Shown here in pieces: positions 56,226 to 64,000 of a stretch of DNA of 64,000 bases (positions are counted from its first letter, which is position 1; each line of letters starts with the position of its first letter). The position numbers were made by a program, and so were the translations under genes. Below the pieces are notes generated by a model. The model was given only the letters and a program-made list of their open reading frames with translations. It ran no database searches and was not told the DNA's origin. The stretch covers positions 1,118,324 through 1,182,323 of the forward strand of contig RDEW01000005.1 in assembly GCA_011109175.1 (NCBI GenBank), written 5' to 3'. This DNA comes from Dicyema japonicum. Taxonomy: Eukaryota > Dicyemida > Rhombozoa > Dicyemidae.

Positions 56226-56640
56226 TTATGAAAATAACTTTTGTGTTTGCGTCTTCTATCAGATTCCTAAATATGGAAAAGTGTTTATCGAACATAATGC
56301 CTCTCCTGACGAGGGTCAATAGTCCTCCACCTCGGTGTGATTGTCAGCCGACTCTCAATACATTTAAACCGGTAAATTTAGGAGTAGTGGATTTCCCAGA
56401 AAGCTTGGTCTTTTGTAATAGGCAGATATCAATTTTATTCCTCTCCAAATATGAACTTAGTTCGGATGCCTTGCCTCTAACTCCGTTAATGTTCAGGCTA
56501 AGTATCTTTAATACCTTTGGTCCCGGATTCATTACAACATCTCCTGACATGACGAGTCTCCACCGGAAAAGTGCACGGACGTGTAGGAATTGCCGTTTTG
56601 GGGAACTCCTCTTGATTGTCATTGACAAATGGTTTTAATC
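56226..56640 (-). mobile_element. LINE-2A 5' end with variant 2A motif and EN N-terminus
   Basis: The minus strand reads leader QFLHVRALFRWRLVMSGDVV, MNPGP, then ILSLNINGVRGKASELSSYL, KIDICLLQKTKLSGKSTTPK and, after a break, LVRRGIMFDKHFSIFRNLIE. Cut off at about 56226, where the next LINE begins. The leader and EN are close to the full-length copy at 1970-4832. Confidence 0.8.
56518..56544 (-). other. 2A-like motif GDVVMNPGP (variant)
   Basis: Matches the 2A consensus except that the conserved glutamate of DxExNPGP is valine. In frame with and nine codons before the EN motif SLNINGVRGK, exactly as in the copy at 2133-2159. The substitution is expected to weaken or abolish skipping. Confidence 0.75.
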
Positions 56641-56779
56641 GCTAATTTTAATCGTTTTGAAATTTTATTTAACCCTCCATTCTATTTTAATCAAACAATT
56701 CAAGCTTAGTTAGTTAAAACACATATGCGTTACCAGTAAACACTGTTTATGGTTTCGCTTGTGCCATGTTTTTAGGATT
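56641..56779. other. Short spacer
   Basis: AT-rich sequence; nothing recognised. Confidence 0.4.
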
Positions 56780-57640
56780 ATCCTTACCGCTAGTCTTTTC
56801 CATCCTTTTCGTTGTCGTGCTTGTTTCCTGATTTGTCCAGATCATCCGCATTTATCAGTCGGCCCCCTATCACTGCGTAATCTTTTGCAAGTGTCATTGG
56901 AAGACAACTTCTTGGACGTCCTCTGAATGCAAGAGATACAGTATGGTCGAAAAATTCTTCCATGGCAGCATTGCATGGTGTCTGTTCACCCATCCGTAGA
57001 ATATGTCCAAAAAGGCGCAAGTAGGTTCAGACTTATTGGTCCACAATCAGTCAGTCTGTATAATTTATTGTTTGAGATTTTCTTTGGCCAAGATTAGGAG
57101 TTTTCTTAGTTGGCCTCTGTGAAAAGAGTCGAGTTGTTCCCTATCTTTCTTTGATGTACCCCAAGTACCTGCATTGTAAATGAAGACTAGTCAGACATAT
57201 TCATTATATAAGCGTATCTTAGTAGGAATTTGATGATTTCTCATAAGAATAGATTATAATTTTTTGAGTGCTATGGTGGCTAATATCTTTCGTCGTGTGA
57301 TATTTTCTGAATCGCCAAGTAACGATCTGAGTTTTCGGGTGTTCTTCTACTTCTCCTCAACACGGGTTGGTGTTCATTCAATAGTGGTTATTTCAGTTTG
57401 TCTTTATTGATTTTGAGGATAATTTACTCAAAGTTGTTTTCCCTCTCTTCATAATAACTTCTATAAATTCCCGATCTTCAGAAACGAAATCGACGTCATC
57501 CGCGTAAATAAGCTCCATGAAATGACTGTCTATCCAATTTCACTTCATTCTTTAACACTTCATTCATTCTTTAACACTTCAATTTCACTTCATTCTTTAA
57601 CACTTCAGCGGATATCACTTCATTCTTTAACAGAATAGTT
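56780..57640 (-). pseudogene. Type C (RTE-like) retrotransposon fragment
   Basis: Minus strand: LIYADDVDFVSEDREFIEVI (RT motif C, ~57520-57460), broken frames, then MRLFGHILRMGEQTPCNAAM and RGRPRSCLPMTLAKDYAVIG, INADDLDKSGN (57020-56790). Mirrors the C-terminus of the element at 20990-23392. Confidence 0.72.
57545..57640. repeat. Tandem short repeats
   Basis: Four to five imperfect copies of CACTTCATTCTTTAACA in about 95 bases, interrupted by ATTTCA and GCGGATAT. Lies inside the RT palm of a type C fragment, so it expanded after insertion. Confidence 0.8.
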
Positions 57641-57867
57641 TTCATAGTGTAATCTTCATCAGAGGATTTGGTCAGGGAGAGGTAGGAAGATCCCTTTCAA
57701 CTACTGTGTCGTGTCAGAAGGACTCATCGCCTCACGGGTGCGATCTGTTTGACAAAAATTGACTTTCTTTGAAGACTTCATTTTTCAGATTAGAACCCAA
57801 GACCTTCAGATCCGATGTCATCAGACGTTACGTTCAGCCGCGTTCCCAGTTGATTTACTCAAACTGA

Positions 57868-59382
57868 ACTTTATTTAACAAACAATAAAAAAGTTAATAT
57901 ATTTAATAATCAACAACCTTCCTCGCCTGCCTGTTCGCCAGCCTCCTCAGGCAGGTTCGATTCTGGTTGCTGAAACAACTACGAGAGCGTCTTGTCCAAT
58001 TGAACTCTCTGCCCATATGGCATCTCAGGGCTCTGCCTACTATACTCCAGTGTCAGGCTCTCTAGAGTCCGCTTTAACACAGTGGACTGTAGATAGGCCT
58101 GGAGATTCCTATCTATTCCCAACTGCTTCAGATAACCCTTGTGGTACTTTGTTGCAATTCCTTCCCACGTCATTACTATAGGAATAACGAGGACCTTGTA
58201 ACCAAGAATCTACCCCATCTCGTTTGCAAGAAAGTCATACTTCCTTTTTTTCTCCACTTCCACAGTCTGCAAACGGTCTTGAGACGTGATGCCAACTTCT
58301 ATGATAAGGACTTGGCCAGACTCCTTATCGTGTACCACAATGTCCGGTTTATTGTGCTTGACTAGCACCGAGGTACGGATAACACTGTCTACCTTAATTT
58401 GGACCCTGGTGTTCTCTACTACAGATTGCACCTTATGAGTCCGCAACTTTCTGGTGTGGCGAATACCATACTTATTGCATAGTAGAAGATGAAGACTCCT
58501 TACTACCTCGTTGTGCCTCCACACATAGTCGTGGCAGAGCATGGATCCACATCGAGTGGCTAAATGATCAATCGACATGCTCCTTGACTTACAGTGGGGA
58601 CATGTATTTGTTGATCGACCCCAAAAAATATTGCGGTCTTGCATATACGTGTACAACGCCTCCGATCGAGGTGAGTTGTCACCGTATTTTAGCCATATTG
58701 TCGACGACTTAAGGTCGACATGTGGGTTGTCCAATGCTCTGAAGAGGACCTTATGAAGGCTTTTTAAGTTTATCTTTTCCATCAAATTATTATATTGTAA
58801 TTCGATCAACGCCTTCACATTTACTAGTTCACCATCATCAACACCATACTTAGATGACAAAAAAGGTCTGATAGTGGCTAGGTGGGTTGCCCGTGTTTTC
58901 TCGGTCGTTATTATGGCGTGCTTTCTAGCAGACACACTTGATCCAGCTATCAGGGTGTCGTGCATTCGCATTAGGATACGCTCACTTAGTTGGACTACTC
59001 CACACAGTCCACGGCCGAATTTATCACAGGGTAAATATAGTCTCTCCTTATTGGCTGCCAGCAGATGGACATGGTTCTCTCTGAGTACTCCACGGATCAT
59101 AACATCTATCACATCATACTCTTTGGGCTCAAACTCCACAACACCTATGTAGTAGTTTAGCAGCGAGACAGCATACTCATTTAATGCTAGGAACAAATTC
59201 CTTGAATTTAGAGACGTCTTACATAATAACGGTGCTCTTTTACGGATGCCTTCAGTAATTTGTCGCTTTGTCTCAGGCATTATAAGGGACTTTGGAGATT
59301 CGGTAACACCCAGATACTTATATCCATCGTGTTCCTCTAGGACTCTTACTAACTCGCACATACTTGCGTGTTAGTCACAGAC
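57868..59382 (-). mobile_element. RLE-B: R2-like retrotransposon, 5'-truncated, best-preserved copy
   Basis: 1515 bp flanked by a 13-bp TSD TTACTCAAACTGA (57855-57867 and 59383-59395). Open from 59361: GYKYLGVTESPKSLIMPETK (just after the RT palm), ANKERLYLPCDKFGRGL, KINLKSLHKVLFRAL, SPRSEALYTYMQDRNIFWG, zinc knuckle CPHCKSRSMSIDHLATRC (~58615-58560), VWRHNEVVRSLHLLLCNKYG, nuclease core HNKPDIVVHDKESGQVLIIE and EVGITSQDRL (PD...E, ~58360-58270), KRKYDFLANEMG. A single TAG at 58210-58212 then interrupts the frame, which otherwise continues (VIPIVMTWEGIATKY) to 57979. The nuclease type groups with the R2/R4/NeSL class. Confidence 0.88.
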
Positions 59383-59466
59383 TTACTCAAACTGATAATA
59401 TTAAAATATTTAAAATATTATTAAAATTATATATATTAAAAATATTACCACGGTAATAAAAACTTA

Positions 59467-60504
59467 ATGGCGGTTCCATTGTCCAACACAAAATTAAGAG
59501 TTCCAAAAGGTTTTCGATCTCTTTTGGAGTGTTTCGCTAAAGAAGTACTAAGAGATCAACCCAAAGATATCTATGAGTATGGTGCCAAATATTTCACAGA
59601 TCTATTTGAAATTAGAAATGGTATTTTATATATTAAAAAGAAACTAATTATGATCCTACGGAATTGGAGGATGAAATGGATGACGATTACTATAATATAA
59701 AGGATTTTGATGTTATTAATATATTCAATTTAGGTCCCTGGAATGAATAAACGAACTGATGATACTCCACAAGAATTAGATCATATATTATATCCCACTT
59801 TGGTTCCTGACTCTTTAGTTCAAGTTAACGACCTCAAAGAGTCGGTTGAAATGGATATCAAAGAAGTTGTTGATCAACAGGTAATTTATTTCTATTTCTT
59901 CAGAAAAGTGAAGAAAGTGTCGAAAACACACTCGGAGTCAATGTTATAGTGCATGTTGATGTATTACAGGTAAACATTCAAGAAGAAAGAACGGAAGAAC
60001 CTCCATATCTTCCAGAAGCAGCACAGCCTCAAAACACAACTGAGGTTTACGATGAAGGCTTTGGAGAGGAAAATGTTAATTTTTATTATTGATTCAGGCC
60101 AGACCAGATGAAGTTGTAAACATCAGTGAATCAGCTGCAGAAACTTTACAAGTTTCGTGATTTTCAAAATGTAGAACATAAATGATGAGGAAACAAAAAC
60201 TGAAAATGAGTTACCAACAAACTACAAAGAGACTCACAGCATTGAGAAAGAAGCCTCTGTGATTAATTCAAATAATCCAGTATTGTTGATTAAAAACTTT
60301 TAGGAAGAAGTAACCGATGTTAAAGCAGTCCATGAGAACATAAATGAAGAAGTAGAACCTGATAGAAATACTATAAATGAAGAGATAGGTGCTACTGAAT
60401 TGGCTTCTGAGAATGTCTCTGGTAATGCGGAAGATGTCGAAAATAAGGAAATTTCGAATGAGAATTTTAAAGGTGAAATTTCACTTATTTTAGAAAATGA
60501 CTAA
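59467..60504 (+). CDS. RIIa-domain protein, SPA17-like, with acidic tail
   Basis: Seven exons, introns at 59621-59640, 59712-59733, 59881-59903, 60075-60097, 60152-60174 and 60280-60303 (20, 22, 23, 23, 23, 24 nt). Exons sum to 903 nt = 300 codons plus TAA, no break; a further 27-nt GT..AG stretch at ~59944-59970 is in frame either way. N-terminus MAVPLSNTKLRVPKGFRSLL, ECFAKEVLRDQPKDIYEYGA, KYFTDLFEIRN/ETNYDPTEL closely follows sperm protein 17: the RIIa dimerisation/docking fold that binds A-kinase anchoring proteins or radial-spoke partners in cilia. Residues ~90-300 are acidic and repetitive (E, D, N, V). There is no visible IQ motif, unlike mammalian SPA17. A ciliary role is inferred. Confidence 0.9.
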
Positions 60505-60960
60505 CAATTAACTAAAATTAATTAATATATTTAAATTAATCATAGACTCACCAATAATCATAAATAAATAGAGCTTTGTGAGTTTTCGATGTGGTTCACC
60601 TTCGCGTGGAGAAAATTTGATACCATTATCAATCTGGCAACTAAAAGAACCACAATTATTCCCCAACCCCCCTGTCATATAATCCATTCCAAATTACATT
60701 CCAGATTTTGTTGATGGTACGAGCTAATAATGCCATTGTGGATTAAGGAATAAGTATATAGAGTGTATTAAAAGAGTACCTGACGGTGTTGTTGCCAAAT
60801 GGAAACCTAAACTCTGGGCAAGAAACAGGTAGGCCACCCTTCTAAAGGACGTGGAGAAGTGAAGTTCAAACGGTTCTCTTTAGTGCAAAACTTGGACCGA
60901 GCGCCAGAACAACAGGTGAACCGCATGCCGCCACGCTAAAAAATTCAAAACAAGAATCAG
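60505..60960 (-). pseudogene. LINE-2A 5'-end fragment
   Basis: On the minus strand from ~60945: TTTTTAGCGTGGCGGCATGC, GGTTCACC, TTCTGGCGCTCGG, and AAAGAGAACCGTTTGAACTT, which line up with the first ~130 bp of the full-length LINE (TTTTAGCGTGCGTCATATGG, GGTTCACC, TTCTGGTGGCATCGG, AAAAGAACCATTTGCTCTC). The ATG in GGCATGCGGTTC suggests the natural leader start. Another ATGTGGTTCACC motif is at ~60590 (+). The EN is not recognisable. Confidence 0.55.
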
Positions 60961-62189
60961 GTTGACTGTCTATGATATATAATGCGACTACAAGTAACAT
61001 AATCACTGATACCAGAACAACCTAGCTCAAAGTTTCAAGTGACAGTGGGGTCACCAGGCGAAACATTTCGGGAGATACACTACAGGGATACCTTGGTCTT
61101 TTATTCCCGGATTATCAATCTAGAGTTTACCTTACTCGTGTCAGCGTATTAAATTAGATGAGAAAGCAAATTACTACTGGACCTCCATGCGAAATAGTTC
61201 ACGATCCCAAGACAGATATTCCACAAGGGAAAGCTAGAACAACCAACATATTCCTTATTAATGAGAAGAAAATTAGAAATGATAAATTCCTAAACTTTAG
61301 TGGATATAAATCATGAAATTTACAGGAGGCGCGGTTGCATTATTTTATTTTATGTGATCTGAGGATGACCGTGCTATATTATTTTATGGCAATCGAGATT
61401 TTCTGCTCATCTTCATGGATCTTGGTCGGAAGCCTCTAGTTGAAGTCCTTAATACTTGTTTAATGAGATTGCAAATATCTTGTCATTAAACTGTGATGCT
61501 ATCCTTGTGGGAGACTAGAAATCCAAACACATCAACTTTAGATGTTGGAAACCAAGGTGGACATTTCTGAAGACTTTTTATAATATTAAATTTGAAGTTT
61601 TATTTGATTACCAACTTGTTTTGTCTATGTTCGTTCAAAAATTGCACGGTGGAGATAGTACTGCACGAGTTGACATTATCAGATTGAAAATTAGGTTGTT
61701 GCTATAAAGTCAGTTTTAATTCCAATAGAAAAGGTTCCAATGCATCTCCTCCAGGATACCAGCCTGAGAGCGGTTTATATCCTCAATATAATTTTAAATG
61801 GTTAAGGTCTGTTAAATCAATGATTAAGTCAATTAGAGATTATCTGATTCAATTTTTTTTGTTAAAAGAAAATTGAGGGAAGGGGTGTAAAAACAATTGA
61901 ATTGAAAGCTACGAGAGACAAAAGGTGTGTGGGTAGGGAGTCATCAAGAGATAAACAAATCCCAGATGAATCAAAATTTTTGTCGGGTGTGTAAATAGAG
62001 AGAAATCATTTGAAATAAAACGGCGTCTGTAAAATTAACATAGAATTATAAATTTCGCATTTATCCTTGTTCGGTTAAAACAATTTCAGAACAAGGCGGG
62101 AACCAATGGCTCTAGATATTTAAAGACGTTATTTGAGGAGGGCATCCAAGGACTACGACGTCTAGGTAACAAAGGTTGAGAGGGAAACG
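60961..62189. other. Decayed sequence, nothing confidently recognised
   Basis: No ORF above noise and no identifiable termini. Phrases such as DLEVL- or EN-like codons are too degraded to assign. Probably old retrotransposon debris. Confidence 0.4.
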
Positions 62190-62285
62190 GGAAGAAATTG
62201 GCGGAACTACTCAACTCTATGTTAATAAAAAAAGAATACCCCGCTCTTGGATCCGAACTATTAATAGCAATACATAAACCTAACA
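62190..62285 (+). pseudogene. Type C (RTE-like) RT fragment
   Basis: GGCGGAACTACTCAACTCTA ... CCGCTCTTGGATCCGAACTA ... CATAAACCTAACAA is nearly the same as 22519-22610 in the RTE-like element (RT region between GPDG and the fingers). Short and truncated. Confidence 0.7.
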
Positions 62286-62369
62286 AGCATGGCCGATATA
62301 TTTTTTGATTCTGTTTTTCTACACATGCCTGTCGTTAAAAAAGCTCCTACTAAGAGAATTACTAACATC

Positions 62370-62464
62370 AAAAAGACTACCTCTGGAGAGGTTTTAAAGG
62401 AGAATTGTATTGAAAACTTTAAGACTACCTCTGGAGAGGTTTTAAAGAAGAGTTGTATTGAAAA
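62370..62464 (+). repeat. Tandem duplication encoding KTTSGEVLK repeats
   Basis: A 48-bp unit (AAGACTACCTCTGGAGAGGT...TTGTATTGAAAAC) is present twice, inside an open frame starting at the ATG at 62289. The encoded peptide repeats KTTSGEVLK-NCIEN. Not recognised; possibly part of an ORF1 or leader of the APE element that follows. Confidence 0.75.
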
Positions 62465-62519
62465 CGTTAAGAATCTGTCTCTGGAACCTGCTTTTTAATA
62501 CTCTGGGAGTGCTTTTATA

Positions 62520-64000
62520 CAAATCTCTGTTACGTTAAATATGGGAGCCATCAAAATCTCCAACGTACTGTACTCGTTCGACCCGACATGGTCTATCAGA
62601 TTGAGCCAAAAAGGCTCCAGGATCTTCCGCCTCGAATTCACGAAGGAGGAGGACAGAAGGAACTTTTGTGAACCAGTGAATGCCTGAAGCAATGTCACAC
62701 AAATGTTTTGAAGCAAGGACTAAAAATAGTGCATTGAATGCCCGATCCCTAGGGAAAAGGCATAATGAACTAGCACTACTTGCGAGGGCCTCCAAGATCG
62801 ACATCTTGGTAGTCAATGAGACGAAATTAAAGAAAGCGAAGAGTAATATAATGACTGGATATTATTCTGTAGATATTTTATGGAAGGCTGGAGCAGTTGT
62901 TGGTATGGGAACGTTTATTTTCTACCGGGACTGCCTTCGAATTCGTAATCCAAAATCATTTGTGATGTATTGTGTGAATTTGTAAGCATGGACGTTTGTT
63001 GCGACGGAGTATGGATGAGTGTTGGAGGTCTATACTCCAAGAATCTTGAGACTTGTTCTACAGATATCACTGAGTTCTACAACAAATCCCTACACTATCT
63101 TAATTGGCGATCTTAATTCGAAGAACAGAAGTTATGGTTGTAGCAAGACAAATCAGAATGGACGACGTTTGGAATTATTGTCTGATTTATGTGGCTTTGT
63201 GATCGTCAAATGACCCAAATCATTTTTCTTATCATATGGGCGACAAACTCGGCGTAGTCATATCTTCACAAAATAGACGGGGAATTCATATCAGCCAGAA
63301 TCAGATGATGAAGGAAGCAATATATGGAAGGAGAAGACTGGAGGGAGAAGACTGACCGGAAGGCTGAGGCTGCGAAAATTAATATGAAGAATCAGTCTTT
63401 TTGGAATGCTATCAGAAGATAATGTGTCGAAGTCGGGTGCAGAAAAATTATATTGAATAAACCAGACGGGGGAGTATGCAAAACGGAGGAAACACTTTCG
63501 ATATTCAGGGATCAGCTCCAAAAAATTCAGGGTGTGGATCCGTGGAGTTTGATCCCTGATGACAAAAGAAGGTGTCTGCAGATATATTTAAACACTCCGA
63601 CGAGGAACTGCCTATTGCTGAAAGCACTGTCAGCGTCTTTGAAGTGATGACAGCTATCAGGGAATGCTAGGTCAATGCTCCAGGATATCAATGAAACTTA
63701 TCAAAGAGGGTCCGGATATATTATTTGACTATCTGCAATGTTTTTATGATAGTGTTTACGACTTGGCCACCTCTCTAATATGAAAGAGAGCTGTTGTGAG
63801 GATGATTCCAAAACCATGGAAGCCAAAGAGTGATCCGGCAAGCTACAGACCAATTAGCTTAATATGTTCTTTCGCGAAAGTGATTGAACGTATCATTTTC
63901 AAAAGGCTAAGCAGACATATAGAAGAGAATGACTTTCTGATTCCGGAGCAGTGGGTTTTCGTCCCGGAAGAGGCTGTGCAGATGTTTCTTTCTACTGAAT
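62520..64000 (+). mobile_element. APE-type LINE of another family, decayed, cut by window edge
   Basis: EN N-terminus LNARSLGKRHNELALLARAS, KIDILVVNETKLKKAKSNIM (~62735-62850), VYTPRILRL (~63025), TILIGDLNSKNRSYGCSKTN, QNGRRLELLSDLCGF (~63090-63200). RT start MIPKPWKPKSDPASYRPISL, ICSFAKVIERIIFKRLSRHI, EENDFLIPEQWVF (63800-63965). The protein has no 2A motif in the visible leader and differs from LINE-2A. Multiple stops and frameshifts in the middle. Confidence 0.72.

Noticed and set aside
57545-57640. CRISPR-like array
   Set aside because: Repeats are imperfect, tandem without regular unique spacers, no cas genes, and the genome is eukaryotic.
1-64000. Ciliate genome (also has ~25-nt introns)
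   Set aside because: TAA and TAG act as true stops at conserved C-termini and do not appear inside the intact SHMT, TBC and RIIa frames, so a ciliate stop-reassigned code is unlikely; the transposon types are animal-like.

Overview
This is eukaryotic nuclear DNA: AT-rich, crowded with non-LTR retrotransposons and DNA transposons, with a few host genes between them. Host exons are separated by introns of only about 19-27 nt, nearly all GT...AG (SHMT, a TBC-domain RabGAP, an RIIa/SPA17-like gene, V-ATPase c'', ZDHHC6-like). The genetic code is standard and the genes are animal-like. Tiny introns of this size in an animal genome are known from dicyemid mesozoans, so a dicyemid (Dicyema-like) is my best guess; this is inference, not proof.

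Layout. 0-5 kb: broken pogo/Tigger transposase, then a hAT element interrupted by a full-length APE-type LINE that carries a 2A-like peptide motif. 5-11 kb: LINE fragments, the V-ATPase c'' gene and a LINE nested in another LINE. 11-18 kb: two R2-like retrotransposons (lineage RLE-A) in opposite orientation around an unresolved interval. 18-26 kb: ZDHHC6-like gene, remnants of RLE-B and RTE-like elements, intact TBC gene. 27-33 kb: three LINE copies, one with a 722-codon open frame. 33-37 kb: RTE-like and RLE-B remnants.

37.5-53.9 kb is a large inverted duplication: two ~3.46 kb arms (37489-40948 and 50439-53891), each with an SHMT gene and the same TE debris, separated by ~9.5 kb. The left SHMT is intact; the right one has two frameshifts. 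The spacer holds LINE-derived SINE-like elements, a TPD52-like gene, RLE-B pieces, a GTF2IRD2-type hAT and a three-level nest (LINE > hAT > two truncated R2-like insertions) readable from perfect target-site duplications.

54-57 kb: three APE-type LINE copies in a row, all retaining their 5' ends, two with 2A-like motifs. 57.9-59.4 kb: the best RLE-B copy, with its TSD. 59.5-60.5 kb: a complete seven-exon RIIa-domain (SPA17-like) gene. 60.5-64 kb: decayed LINEs. Four APE/RLE retrotransposon lineages are called: APE-type LINE with 2A ('LINE-2A'), RTE-like ('type C'), and two restriction-like-endonuclease lineages ('RLE-A' and 'RLE-B'); a further APE family appears at the right edge.
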